Shown: positions 34,259 through 43,076, counted from the first letter of the stretch. The stretch: 64,000 bases of DNA from Lacisediminihabitans profunda (GCF_008040105.1 NZ_VRMG01000010.1:95934-159933), one strand, 5' to 3'. Program-made: numbers and translations. Notes: generated from the letters alone by a model not told the origin.

Positions 34259-34939
34259 ATGAGCGCATCAGATGCCCGGGATCACCCGAACGGTGAATCG
34301 AGATGGCACATGGCTGTTGACAGGCGCGAATTCGGCCCCGTCACATTCGCGGGCGGAGTGCTCGACCGCTACCGCCACGTCTGCGCCTTCGTGAACGACC
34401 CGGAGGAGGAGGACGCCGTCCTCGATCCATTCGTGCGGCAGGGGCTCGATGGCGGCGACCGGATGCTGTACCTGGTCGACCCCGCGGAATCCGCAGCTCC
34501 CGTCAACCGGCTCCGACACCTGGGCTATGACGCGGGGAGACTGCTCGAAGACCATCGTTTCGAGGTGCGGACGTGGACGGACACCTACCTCCGAGGCGGC
34601 CGGTTCGACCAGGCGGCGATGCTCGATCTTCTGGACACGATGCTGCTCGATCCGGAGTCCCCCCGCATCCGCCTGGTCGCGAAGATGGGCTGGGCGGTCG
34701 ACCGGCGCGATGCAGCCGAGCACCTGATCGAGTTCGAGGCGAGGGCGAATTTCCTCCACGCCCGACACGAGCACGTCGTGATCTGTTCCTACGATGCCGC
34801 GAAGTTCGACGGCGCCTTCATCATCGACATCCTGCGCACGCACCCGATCGTTCTGGTCGGAGGGGTGTTGCAGGAGAATCCGTTCTTCGTCCCGCCGTCC
34901 GAGTTCCTGCGGGATCGCGAGCCTCAGCCGGACCGCTGA
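34259..34939 (+). CDS. MEDS-domain sensor protein
   Basis: A 226-residue protein consisting of a MEDS domain (the DcmR-type sensory domain). The pattern is RYRHVCAFVNDPEEEDAVLD at the start, then GDRMLYLVDP, RLLEDHRFEVRTWTDTY, and near the end HVVICSYDAAKFDGAFIIDI with RTHPIVLVGGVLQENPFF. In other bacteria such domains sense small molecules or bind phospho-ligands in anti-sigma/regulatory networks. There is no DNA-binding domain of its own. The LuxR-type regulator starts 20 bases after its stop, so sensor and regulator are probably a split version of a DcmR-like system. The ATG at 34310 is an alternative start. Confidence 0.82.
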   Translation: MSASDARDHPNGESRWHMAVDRREFGPVTFAGGVLDRYRHVCAFVNDPEEEDAVLDPFVRQGLDGGDRMLYLVDPAESAAPVNRLRHLGYDAGRLLEDHRFEVRTWTDTYLRGGRFDQAAMLDLLDTMLLDPESPRIRLVAKMGWAVDRRDAAEHLIEFEARANFLHARHEHVVICSYDAAKFDGAFIIDILRTHPIVLVGGVLQENPFFVPPSEFLRDREPQPDR

Positions 34940-34959
34940 AGCGCACGGTCGAGGCCACC

Positions 34960-35916
34960 ATGGACGATGCGTCGCGCGACGGCTCTGCTGACCGGGAGCT
35001 CGAGGGCGCATCGGAGGCGGACACCCGGCGGTCGCTGCGGGACATGAGCGCGCTGCTCGCACTGCCTGCACTCTGGGTCGACCACGAACCGCCGGAGATC
35101 GCCACCGGCCTGCTGAGTGTGCTCTTCGGCATGCTCCGTCTGGATGGCGCATACGCGCGGTTTAACGATCCTGGCGGCGGGCCGCCGCTGGAGACGTGGC
35201 GCCCTTCGGGGCCGACGGCGCCCCCTGAACTGGTGCTCGCGCTCCAGACTGACCCCCCGCCAGGGTCCGGCATGACGACGAGCGTCGTCGAGGGGCGTGG
35301 AGCGGGGCTCATGCGCGTCACGAGCCTTCCGCTCGCGCTGCCGTGGGAGACCGGATTGGTGCTGGTATCGGCCGAGCGGAGCAGTTTCCCGACCGGGGTT
35401 GAGACACACCTGCTGCGCGTCGCGGTCAGCCAGGGTGCGATCGCCGTCCACACCGCGCGACGTCTCGTCCGTGAACACCTCGCCCGCGCCGCGGCGGAGG
35501 ATGTCCTGCTCCGGCAGAACGAGATCCTGCGGCTGCTCGCCGACGACGTCGAACCGTCGCTCGCGTCGATTTCGCGACGCGTCCACGAGGCGTCGCATCT
35601 CGTGGCCGAAGTGGACACGACCTACAACAACCGACCGCGGGTACGCGAATCCGTCGAACCCGTGGAACTCGCAGGCTCCACGCAGCCCCGTGCCGCGCGC
35701 GCCACGGCGCTGCCCTTGACGCGCCGTGAGGTGGAGGTGCTCGGGCTGCTCGCCCAGGGACTCAGCAACAGGGAGATCGCGGGCCTGATGTGGCTGAGCG
35801 ACCGAACCGTCGAGAGGCACATCACCAGCGTCTACCGCAAGATCGGGGTGGCTCGCCGAAGCGAAGCGACCGCCTTCGCCCTCCGCCACGGGGTCGTCAA
35901 GCTGGGCCCGGACTAG
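34960..35916 (+). CDS. LuxR-family regulator with GAF-like N-terminus
   Basis: A 318-residue regulator. Residues about 35-185 look like a diverged GAF domain; a short helical linker follows (about residues 190-220), and the C-terminus (about residues 250-315) is a LuxR helix-turn-helix: TRREVEVLGLLAQGLSNREI and WLSDRTVERHITSVYRKIGV. The ATG follows GAGG at five bases. It lies directly after the MEDS gene, and its stop overlaps the stop of the convergent thioredoxin-like gene by four bases. Control of the facing thioredoxin/epoxide-hydrolase operon is an inference from position. Confidence 0.83.
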   Translation: MDDASRDGSADRELEGASEADTRRSLRDMSALLALPALWVDHEPPEIATGLLSVLFGMLRLDGAYARFNDPGGGPPLETWRPSGPTAPPELVLALQTDPPPGSGMTTSVVEGRGAGLMRVTSLPLALPWETGLVLVSAERSSFPTGVETHLLRVAVSQGAIAVHTARRLVREHLARAAAEDVLLRQNEILRLLADDVEPSLASISRRVHEASHLVAEVDTTYNNRPRVRESVEPVELAGSTQPRAARATALPLTRREVEVLGLLAQGLSNREIAGLMWLSDRTVERHITSVYRKIGVARRSEATAFALRHGVVKLGPD

Positions 35917-36941
35917 CCGAACGTGAAGCAGTAGGCCTCGACTCCTGGCTCGAGGAACTCGATCTCGACGACCCGGTCGGCGATCGGTCCGTTCTGACGG
36001 AGCAGCTGGTAGGTGTTGGGGTTGTCGACTACTCCGCGTCCGTCGCCGTGCAGGTCGCTCCCGTGAGCGCTGCCCACTGGGCTCCCGTCGAGGGTCATCT
36101 GGAAGGGAATGCGCGTGCCGGCTACTCCGGGAGCCATGACCAGGTTGACGTCCCTCGCGTGGAAGGCGAAGGAGATCCGCCCGCCCGCCTCGTTCAGCAC
36201 CGCCGCGTGCAGCGCAACGGTCCAGTCACCGGTGAGGTCCCAGGAGTTGAGCGGAAGGGTGCCGCTGCCCCCGTAGACGTGGGCGCGGTCGTAGAACTGC
36301 GGATCGGCGGACGCGAAGCCGTTGCTCTGCCCATAGCCGAGGTAGGTCTCTGGCGACCGCAGCGAGGCCCAGTCGGCGGCCACCTCCAGTCCCACGGGCT
36401 CGACCGACGCGAGATCGAGATCGACCGGCGGCATCCCGGCCTCGAGGAGGAGTTGCTGGATGGCCATCTCGGTGATGGCATATTCCCCCTCACCGAAGTG
36501 GTGGTATCGGAGGCGTCCTGCCGAGTCCGCGAGATAGATTGCCGGCCAGTAGTGGTTCGCGAAGTCCTCCCAGACCCCGTAGTCGGTGTCCACGGCGACC
36601 GGGTACTCGATCCCGAGCCCGCGCGCGTGGTCCGTGACGTTCCGGAGGTCCCGCTCGAAGCCGAACTCGGGAGTGTGGACGCCCACCACCGTGAGCCCGG
36701 ACGGCCCGTACTTCGCGCTCCAGGCCCGCAGGTACGGGAGGGTCCGAAGCCAGTTGACGCAGGTGTAGGTCCAGAAGTCGACCAGCACCACTCGTCCGCG
36801 AAGGTCGGCAGGACCAAGCGGCCCGGAGTTGAGCCACCCCGTCGCGCGGTCGAACGAGGGCAGGCGCCCCTCGTCGGGAAGGGTGCGGCTGTCGCTCTTC
36901 AACCGATGGGCGATGGAACGGAACGGGCTTTCACCGGACAC
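35913..36941 (-). CDS. Thioredoxin-like protein with C-V-N-W active site
   Basis: A 342-residue protein. Residues about 25-175 form a TlpA/DipZ-type thioredoxin domain (VVLVDFWTYTCVNWLRTLPY). The usual CxxC of this family (C-I-N-C) is reduced to Cys61-Val-Asn-Trp64, so only the attacking Cys remains and disulphide exchange by the standard route is impossible. The C-terminal half (about residues 200-342) matches the beta-rich domain found after thioredoxin in DipZ-like proteins. No signal peptide is seen. It overlaps the end of the upstream hydrolase gene by 11 bases and ends the three-gene minus-strand operon. Confidence 0.8.
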   Translation of the reverse strand: MSGESPFRSIAHRLKSDSRTLPDEGRLPSFDRATGWLNSGPLGPADLRGRVVLVDFWTYTCVNWLRTLPYLRAWSAKYGPSGLTVVGVHTPEFGFERDLRNVTDHARGLGIEYPVAVDTDYGVWEDFANHYWPAIYLADSAGRLRYHHFGEGEYAITEMAIQQLLLEAGMPPVDLDLASVEPVGLEVAADWASLRSPETYLGYGQSNGFASADPQFYDRAHVYGGSGTLPLNSWDLTGDWTVALHAAVLNEAGGRISFAFHARDVNLVMAPGVAGTRIPFQMTLDGSPVGSAHGSDLHGDGRGVVDNPNTYQLLRQNGPIADRVVEIEFLEPGVEAYCFTFG

Positions 36942-37878
36942 TGGGCACCTCCGCGTGCCACCCCGCCTTGATTGCGGCGCGGTCCACGCCGATCACCGCA
37001 TCGGCGAACGCCCGAGGGGCCTCCTGGGGCAGATTGTGTCCGATTCCGCCGGTGATTATCCGATGCTCGTAGGCGCCGACAAAGAGCGGGCGATAGGCGC
37101 TCGCGTCCGGATGGGGGGCGCCGTTGGAGTCGCCTTCGAGCGTGACGGTGGGCACCGCGATCGTGGGTCGTTGCGCCAATCGCCGCTCCACGTCGTCGTA
37201 CTTCGCCTCGCCATCGGCGAGCCCGAGCCGCCAGCGGTAGTTGTGGATGACGATGTCGACGTGGTCCGGATTGTCAAACGATGCGGTGGTCCGGTCGAAC
37301 GTCGCGTCATCGAAGTTCCACAGCGGTGACGCGGTCTGCCAGATGAGCCGGGCGAACTCCTTGCGGTAGCGGTCATAGCCGAGGCGACCCCGCTCGGTGG
37401 AGAAGTAGAACTGGTACCACCAGGCGAGTTCTGCCGCAGGAATAAGGGGTGCGGCGTTCGCCGCCTGGCTGCCGATGAGGTAGCCGCTGACGGCGACATG
37501 CCCGCAGCATCGCTCGGGCCAGAGGGCCGCCAGGATGCTTGCCGTTCGGGCGCCCCAGTCGAAGCCGGCGACGATCGCGCGTGAGATGCCCAGCGAATCC
37601 AGAAGGGCTATCGCGTCGAACGCGAACACCGACTGCTGGCCGTTGCGCATTCCCTCCTCCGACCGGAACCGCGTTGTGCCGTACCCGCGAAGGTGGGGGA
37701 CGAGCACCCGGAACCCCGCGTCAGCCAGCATCGGAGCGACCTCCGCATAGCTGTTGATGTCGTACGGCCAGCCGTGAAGCAGGAGCACCGCCTGGGCGTC
37801 CGAGGGCCCGATGTCGGCGAGCCCGACGTCCAGGTCGCCCGCGGTCACCTGGACCATCGGGCCCAATGCCTCGCTCAC
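36931..37878 (-). CDS. Alpha/beta hydrolase, epoxide-hydrolase-like (Asp nucleophile)
   Basis: A 315-residue alpha/beta hydrolase. The oxyanion motif VLLLHGWPYDINSY and the nucleophile elbow AGFDWGARTA place an Asp where lipases have Ser, as in soluble epoxide hydrolases and haloalkane dehalogenases. The His of the triad is probably in GGIGHNLPQEAP. The GTG start at 37878 overlaps the stop of the upstream epoxide hydrolase gene (GTGA), so the two are translationally coupled. Epoxide opening is more likely than dehalogenation given its partner, but this is not decided by sequence alone. Confidence 0.83.
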   Translation of the reverse strand: MSEALGPMVQVTAGDLDVGLADIGPSDAQAVLLLHGWPYDINSYAEVAPMLADAGFRVLVPHLRGYGTTRFRSEEGMRNGQQSVFAFDAIALLDSLGISRAIVAGFDWGARTASILAALWPERCCGHVAVSGYLIGSQAANAAPLIPAAELAWWYQFYFSTERGRLGYDRYRKEFARLIWQTASPLWNFDDATFDRTTASFDNPDHVDIVIHNYRWRLGLADGEAKYDDVERRLAQRPTIAVPTVTLEGDSNGAPHPDASAYRPLFVGAYEHRIITGGIGHNLPQEAPRAFADAVIGVDRAAIKAGWHAEVPSVR

Positions 37879-39092
37879 CGCAGGGACCGGAAGGCGGCGC
37901 GCATCTCCTGCGAAAAGAGCGCGGGCTGCTCCCACGCAGCGAAGTGACCGCCGCGATCGAGCCGGTTGAAGTGGATGAGGTTCGGGTACGCCTGGCTGGC
38001 CCAGCTCCTCGGGGCGGCGTAGATTTCGTCCGGGAAGACGCTGACGGCCACGGGGAGAGTCACCCCCTTCGGGGCGAAGAACGCGAGCTTGCTCTCCCAG
38101 TACAACCGCGCAGACGACACCGCCGTGTTGGTGAGCCAGTACAGCGTGACGTTGTCGAGAATGTCGTCCATCGTCAGTCCCTCGGGGGTGCCGGCGAAGA
38201 CCCTCGCGATCAACTCGTAGCTGCGCGCATCGTGGTCGAGCATCCAGGCGGCCAGGCCCACCGGCGAGTCCGCGAGCCCGTAGAGGGTCTGCGGCCGGTT
38301 CGCCATCTCCTGGGCGTAGCCCAGCCCATGTGCGTAGAAGGTCGCCAGCTGATCCCACGCACCGCGCTCCTCGGCCGAGAGATCTGCGGGCGGCGGATCG
38401 CCGTTCCCCAGCGCCTGCTGGATGTTGTCGGGGACCGTCGCCGGCATGTTCGTGTGGATGCCGGCCAGCCCTGGCGGTGTCTGGAGGGCCATCTGCTCGG
38501 TCACCGCGTTGCCCCAGTCGCCGCCCTGGGCGACGTAGCGGTCGTAGCCGAGTCGGCGCATGAGTTCGGTCCAGGCGCGCGCGATCCGCTGGGGATCCCA
38601 CCCGGTCTCGTCGGGCTTGGCCGAGAAGCCGTGCCCGGGCAGCGAGGGGATGACGAGGTGAAAGGCGTCGGAGGCGCTCGCCCCGTGAGCGGTGGGGTCC
38701 GTGAGTGGGCCGATGATCTTCAGCTGTTCGATGATCGAACCCGGCCAGCCGTGGGTGACGATCATCGGAAGCGCATCCTCGTGCGGCGACCGCACATGAA
38801 TGAAGTGGATGTCGAGTCCGTCGATCTCCGTGACGAACTGTGGAAGGTCGTTCAGGCGCGACTCCGCCGCCCGCCAGTCGTGTCTCTCCACCCAGTACTG
38901 GGCGAGGTTCTGGATCACCTGCGACTGCACGCCCTGCGAGGCGTCGGCCACGAGCTCCCTCTCGGGCAGGCGAGCCTCGCGCACCCGCCGATGCAGATCG
39001 TCGAGATCGGCCTGTGGCGTCGACACGGTGAACGGGCGGATGGCGGCGTCATCGTGCTGCGCCAGGTCGGAACGGGGCTTGGTGATGGTCAT
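37875..39092 (-). CDS. Epoxide hydrolase, EHN family
   Basis: A 405-residue microsomal-type epoxide hydrolase. The N-terminal EHN domain (RPFTVSTPQADLDDLHRRVR) is followed by the alpha/beta core with THGWPGSIIEQ (oxyanion HGWP) and the nucleophile Asp in AQGGDWGNAVTEQ. The late acid lies in the segment VSVFPDEIY and the His in NRLDRGGHFAAWEQP. The ATG at 39092 follows GAGGA at seven bases; the upstream extension has no family similarity. First gene of the operon with the second hydrolase and the thioredoxin-like protein. Confidence 0.88.
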   Translation of the reverse strand: MTITKPRSDLAQHDDAAIRPFTVSTPQADLDDLHRRVREARLPERELVADASQGVQSQVIQNLAQYWVERHDWRAAESRLNDLPQFVTEIDGLDIHFIHVRSPHEDALPMIVTHGWPGSIIEQLKIIGPLTDPTAHGASASDAFHLVIPSLPGHGFSAKPDETGWDPQRIARAWTELMRRLGYDRYVAQGGDWGNAVTEQMALQTPPGLAGIHTNMPATVPDNIQQALGNGDPPPADLSAEERGAWDQLATFYAHGLGYAQEMANRPQTLYGLADSPVGLAAWMLDHDARSYELIARVFAGTPEGLTMDDILDNVTLYWLTNTAVSSARLYWESKLAFFAPKGVTLPVAVSVFPDEIYAAPRSWASQAYPNLIHFNRLDRGGHFAAWEQPALFSQEMRAAFRSLR

Positions 39093-39503
39093 GATCGCGT
39101 CCTCTGCATTCGGCGGGTGGGGCGACGTCGCGTCACGTCGCGTCTTCATCCAGCCTGTCCGGGGAGGAGTGCGCCGGCATCCGGGTCACCCCTCAACCTG
39201 AGGCCGACGGCACCAGACTGTGGCGAGAACCCCCCAATCGCCGATGGGCGACGGGGCAAAGGCGACGAGTCGAGTGCTGTCGGCGCCGAGCCGGGCGCGC
39301 CATAATCGCAGCCGAGAAATTTGACGGAGGGATGCCGCCCAGATGACTACCGCGACCGATGGCGTTCGCGATAGTGGGAGGTGCTCGACGCAGCTGACGC
39401 CGGGGAGGCGGGGGTGCAGCCCGAGATCGGGCGGGAACCGGCCTGGCGTGTGCCACACCTGCCTCACCGGACTACTCAGCGGAGGGGTGGGCTATGCCGC
39501 CGG
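39093..39503. other. 411-bp intergenic region before the epoxide hydrolase operon
   Basis: No gene supported on either strand; the open frames here have no recognisable domain or ribosome-binding site. The right half is GC-rich like its surroundings. The promoter of the epoxide hydrolase operon should lie in the first 150 bases, but no clear -35/-10 pair was identified. Confidence 0.4.
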
Positions 39504-40451
39504 TCAATTCGGGGACGGCGCCTGCGCGGCACGGTCGAGCGCTGTGACGGCTCGGCCGAGCGAGTCCCCGAGTCCCCAGCGGGCCCTGAGTCGCTCGATC
39601 TCGTCGCGACCCGCATCCGGAATTCGGATGCCCGCGTCGAAGGCCGGCAGCTCCAGGTCGCGCGCGACGGCGACCACCACGCGGGCGCGGGCGAGGTAGT
39701 CGTCGGCCGCGCGGATCTTCTCCCTCGCCCGCGCGGACAGCGCGGTGTGCGAATCCGCCGCCGCCTGGATGAGGCCGTCGAGCGTTCCGAATTCGGCGAG
39801 CAGCGAGGCCGCGGTCTTTTCGCCGATGCCCGCGACGCCGGGCAGGCCATCGGAGGCATCGCCACGGAGGGCGGCGAAGTCGGCGTATTGCGCGGCCGTG
39901 ACCCCGTACTTCGAACGGAGCACACCGTCGGTGATGATCTCGAGATTGCTCATTCCCCGGGCGGTATAGATCACGCGCACCCCGCGAGAGTCGTCGACCA
40001 CCTGGAACAGGTCGCGATCCCCGGTGACGACATCCACCGGGCCGGCAGCCGTCGCGGCGAGCGTGCCGATGATGTCGTCCGCCTCGTATTCGGGAAGGCC
40101 GACGACGGCGATCCCGAGGGCGGTGAGCACCTCGGCGATGATCGGCACCTGCGTCACGAGCAGGTCGGGCACCACTTCGACGTCGGGCCCGCCCGGCACG
40201 AGTTCAGCGACCCGGTGCGCCTTGTAGCCGGGAATGAGGTCGACGCGCCACTGCGGCCGCCAGTCGTCGTCCCAGCACGCGACCAGGCCCGTCGGCTGGA
40301 AGTCCGTGACCAGGCGGGCGATCATGTCCAACAGCCCGCGCACGGCGTTCACCGGACTCCCGTCCGGCGCCCTCACGGTGTCGGGGATGCCATGGAACGC
40401 GCGGAAGTACAGCGCAGCCGTATCCAGCAGCATCAGTCGGCCATCGTTCAC
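39504..40451 (-). CDS. 5'-3' exonuclease (PIN/H3TH)
   Basis: A 315-residue flap-endonuclease-type nuclease equal to the N-terminal domain of PolA. The PIN part has LMLLDTAALYFRAFHGIP, then the acidic cluster YEADDIIGTLA and VTGDRDLFQVV. The H3TH DNA-binding part is DGLPGVAGIGEKTAASLLAE. It probably removes RNA primers and flaps. A polymerase without this domain is encoded at 10519-12198. The GTG at 40451 is used; an ATG six codons later is an alternative. Confidence 0.9.
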   Translation of the reverse strand: MNDGRLMLLDTAALYFRAFHGIPDTVRAPDGSPVNAVRGLLDMIARLVTDFQPTGLVACWDDDWRPQWRVDLIPGYKAHRVAELVPGGPDVEVVPDLLVTQVPIIAEVLTALGIAVVGLPEYEADDIIGTLAATAAGPVDVVTGDRDLFQVVDDSRGVRVIYTARGMSNLEIITDGVLRSKYGVTAAQYADFAALRGDASDGLPGVAGIGEKTAASLLAEFGTLDGLIQAAADSHTALSARAREKIRAADDYLARARVVVAVARDLELPAFDAGIRIPDAGRDEIERLRARWGLGDSLGRAVTALDRAAQAPSPN

Positions 40452-40527
40452 CCGTCCAGTGTGGCGTGCCGGGACCGTTCGGGGAAGCCCGGCGGATCGG
40501 GTCCCCTCGCGGCTGGCCACGGTGGGG

Positions 40528-41187
40528 CTATCCCTTCAGCGACTGGTGCGGCGATGTGAAGACGATTGACGCGGCGGTCACCCCGACGAGGCCGAGGTTC
40601 ACCCGCAGCAGTGTCGGAGGCAGCTCGTTGCCCGGTGGGGGAGTCGTCGCCCCGAGGGTGAGCGCGGTGCCGTCGAGCAGGGATCCGGTGATCGAGTCGA
40701 GGTAGATGCGCACGTTGCCGTGCAGGTGCATGCGCGTGGCGCTGGTCACCAGCGACGGCCCGGTGGCCTTGCGCACATCGAGCATGAAATCGTCGACGAC
40801 GACGTCGTCGGCCACGATCTTGAGCACCGGCGTGCGGGTGCCGTTCGCGAGCGGCACCGTCACCGCGGTGACCGAGTGGAGTCCCTCGATGGTGATCGAG
40901 GAACCGCCGAGTTGCGCGGCGGGCACCGTGAAGGTCGGGGCGTCCGGGTCGGCCAGCGCCGCCACCGGGGGCGCGGTGTCCGGCGCCCCGCCGGGGCCGG
41001 GAAGCGGAACAATCGGGGTCGGCGCCGGCCCGGGGGCAGGTGCCGGGGAGGGCGTCGCCGGCCCGCACTGTGTCACGAGCGGGATGCACACGGCCGCCTC
41101 GGCGGCCGGGACCCGTGCGGCGCCGATGCCGGCCAAGGCAACTACGAGGCAGGTGGCGACCGCAGCCCTCGCAGCGATGCCGGTCAC
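40528..41187 (-). CDS. Secreted Pro-rich protein of the DUF6230/DUF6114 operon
   Basis: A 219-residue protein with a signal peptide (about residues 1-32, VATCLVVALAGIGAARVPAA). A Pro/Ala/Gly-rich linker with one Cys pair (AVCIPLVTQCGP) and a beta-rich domain (about residues 85-215) follow. I do not recognise a named family, although its beta-rich part resembles the DUF6230 protein of the same operon in style. The start overlaps the stop of the DUF6114 gene by four bases, so it is the third gene of the operon. Exported to the cell surface or lost to the medium; role unknown. Confidence 0.7.
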   Translation of the reverse strand: MTGIAARAAVATCLVVALAGIGAARVPAAEAAVCIPLVTQCGPATPSPAPAPGPAPTPIVPLPGPGGAPDTAPPVAALADPDAPTFTVPAAQLGGSSITIEGLHSVTAVTVPLANGTRTPVLKIVADDVVVDDFMLDVRKATGPSLVTSATRMHLHGNVRIYLDSITGSLLDGTALTLGATTPPPGNELPPTLLRVNLGLVGVTAASIVFTSPHQSLKG

Positions 41188-41651
41188 GATCGACTCGATG
41201 CCAGCGGGGGCGACGACTCGTCAAAGAGCGCGGAGTCGCGCTTCTCGGCGGTGGCGTCGTCGGTCGGCTTCGGCATCCACGAGACCACCAGCACACCCCC
41301 GACGGTGCTCAGGAGCATCCCGAGGAAGAATCCGCCGAGGTTGACCCCGATCAGGGAGTACACCGACACGGCCAGGGCGAGCACGCCATAGAAGATGCGG
41401 TGCACCGGCATCGCCACGGCCAGAACGCCGAGGAGCACGAGGAGCACGGGGATGATCGTGGCCTGAAGCCCCTCGATGCCCACTTGCACGTGGATCTTGC
41501 CGATGTCGAGTTGCCCGGAGAAGAACATCTCCACGCCGGCGAGGGCGGTCAGTGTTCCGCCGAGGAACGGCCTGCGCCGGGACCAGGCACGGAAGGCGGA
41601 CCGCCTGCTCGGGGCGGCGGGGCCGATCTCGGCGTGGGCCGAGGCATTCAC
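41184..41651 (-). CDS. DUF6114 membrane protein
   Basis: A 155-residue protein of the DUF6114 family, known mainly from Streptomyces, where it is encoded next to a DUF6230 protein. Four membrane helices are predicted (about residues 28-48, 53-80, 83-101 and 105-128), with conserved RRRPFLGGTLTALAGVEMF. The C-terminal 30 residues are hydrophilic. The GTG start shares one base with the stop of the DUF6230 gene (TAGTG). It is probably a membrane anchor or export partner for the two secreted proteins of the operon; this is inferred from co-occurrence only. Confidence 0.78.
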   Translation of the reverse strand: MNASAHAEIGPAAPSRRSAFRAWSRRRPFLGGTLTALAGVEMFFSGQLDIGKIHVQVGIEGLQATIIPVLLVLLGVLAVAMPVHRIFYGVLALAVSVYSLIGVNLGGFFLGMLLSTVGGVLVVSWMPKPTDDATAEKRDSALFDESSPPLASSRS

Positions 41652-42247
41652 TAGAAGCACCCCTTGGTTCCATCGGTGAGCTTCAGGTGCATGCCGGTGA
41701 GAGTGAACACCGACGCCTGGGTCGACCACGCCGTCTGCTCCAGGTGGGCGATCTTCACCGTGTCGGCGTCCTGGGCGAAGTCGCCTGCCGCGCCCTTGTG
41801 ACTGGTCTTCACCGTCGACGCGTCGACACCGATGCGGATGTTGTTGAAGGTGGAGTCGCCCTTGAGGTCGGTCATGCCGATCTGGAGGTCGGTGGCGGTG
41901 GCGGGTTTGCCGCCGCCCCCAGCGGTGATGACGAGGCCGACCTTGCCGAGCGGGGTGTCCGTTACGACGGACTGGCAGAGGTCGGCGAGGTTCGCCGAGG
42001 CGATGTTGGCGATGGCGACCTGGTGCGGCTTTCCCGCCGTGTCGTTGGTGACACCCGCGTACTGGGAGAACCCGGTGCCGTCGAGCTGGGTCGCGCTGAT
42101 CTGGAACTGGCTGCCGGACACCGCGAACGACACGGGAACCGCTCCGTTGGCCACGCCGGCCATCAGCACGGTGGACACGACGGCCACCGGAACCGCCGCG
42201 AGAATTATCCTGCCGGCATGGGTTTTCGTGAGAGTTCGGAACTTCAT
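41651..42247 (-). CDS. DUF6230 secreted protein
   Basis: A 198-residue exported protein of the DUF6230 family (often labelled cholesterol esterase in Streptomyces without proof). The signal peptide is about residues 1-35 (GRIILAAVPVAVVSTVLMAG). The mature part is a beta-rich domain opening VPVSFAVSGSQFQISATQLD and ending with a Cys (DGTKGCF). No catalytic motif of esterases is apparent. First gene of a three-gene operon, divergent from the TetR gene, with a TTGACA -35 inside the shared palindrome and TAGCGT 16 bases further as -10. Confidence 0.8.
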   Translation of the reverse strand: MKFRTLTKTHAGRIILAAVPVAVVSTVLMAGVANGAVPVSFAVSGSQFQISATQLDGTGFSQYAGVTNDTAGKPHQVAIANIASANLADLCQSVVTDTPLGKVGLVITAGGGGKPATATDLQIGMTDLKGDSTFNNIRIGVDASTVKTSHKGAAGDFAQDADTVKIAHLEQTAWSTQASVFTLTGMHLKLTDGTKGCF

Positions 42248-42406
42248 GAGATCCTCCTTGATCCAGGCCGAGCACTGCGCGGGGGCGCAGCGCCTCGTCG
42301 TTCGAGCCGAGCTTCGTTGCTAGAGCGACCCATCACGAGTCGAATCGTGCCATCCGTAGCGAAAGTTGCCCTCCGGCGCCGATGTTGTGCAGCAGCGACG
42401 CTACAG

Positions 42407-42429
42407 CCTATTGACGAGATGTCAATAGG
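42407..42429. promoter_or_regulatory. Perfect TetR-type operator between divergent genes
   Basis: CCTATTGAC-GAGAT-GTCAATAGG, a perfect 9+5+9 palindrome. It embeds a TTGACA -35 for the DUF6230 operon on the minus strand (42425-42420) and covers the -35 region of the TetR gene on the plus strand. One bound repressor would shut both promoters. Confidence 0.8.
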
Positions 42430-42453
42430 GGGTGCTGCCGATAGGCTCGCAGA

Positions 42454-43056
42454 ATGGAAGCGGATCGTCGCACCCGGCTGACCCCCGAGCAGCGTCGTGC
42501 CCAGCTCGTGTCGCTCGGCGTTGCGGCGCTGGTGGACCGGCCGCTCGAGGCGCTCACCATCGAATACCTGTCGGAGCAGGCGGGGGTTTCGCGCGGACTC
42601 CTCTTCTACTACTTCGGCTCGAAACACGGCCTTCACCGCGAGGTGGTGCGCACCGCCCGAGACAGCATGCTGCATGCGACCGAGCCGTCCCAGGACCTGC
42701 CGCCGCTGGATCGGCTGAGGGACACGTTGACCAGGATCGTGCAGTTCGTGCGCGACCATCGGGAGACATTCTTCTCACTCGTGCGCGGCGCCGCCAGCGG
42801 CAACGCGGAGGTGCGCGCGGTGGTCGAGCAGGCACGAGCGTCGCAGGCCGAGCGGGTGATCGCCGTGTTCCTGGAGCTCGGAGTCGCCGATTCCGAGCTA
42901 TTGCGGATCGCGCTGCGATCGTGGGTGGCCTTCGCTGAGGAGGCGTTGGTCGAGAGTGCCCTCAACACCGAGATGCCGTCGGGCGAGATCGCGCTGTTCC
43001 TCGAGCGAACGGTGACGGCCATCGCGGCGTCGGTGGAACAGCGCGAAATCGGCTGA
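42454..43056 (+). CDS. TetR/AcrR-family repressor
   Basis: A 200-residue TetR-type repressor. The N-terminal helix-turn-helix is about residues 12-58 (EYLSEQAGVSRGLLFYYFGS), followed by the usual all-helical ligand-binding domain. A TAGGCT box stands six bases before the ATG, indicating a leaderless transcript. The perfect palindrome at 42407-42429 between it and the DUF6230 operon is the obvious operator for both directions. Fatty acids or similar lipids are common ligands of relatives; the ligand here is not known. Confidence 0.9.
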   Translation: MEADRRTRLTPEQRRAQLVSLGVAALVDRPLEALTIEYLSEQAGVSRGLLFYYFGSKHGLHREVVRTARDSMLHATEPSQDLPPLDRLRDTLTRIVQFVRDHRETFFSLVRGAASGNAEVRAVVEQARASQAERVIAVFLELGVADSELLRIALRSWVAFAEEALVESALNTEMPSGEIALFLERTVTAIAASVEQREIG

Positions 43057-43076
43057 GTCGCCTGCCGCCGTCGCGG

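Noticed and set aside
26283..39503. tRNA-Val integrated island with defined ends
   Set aside because: Gene content suggests accessory DNA, but no integrase and no duplicated tRNA 3' end were found, so an island with boundaries is not claimed.
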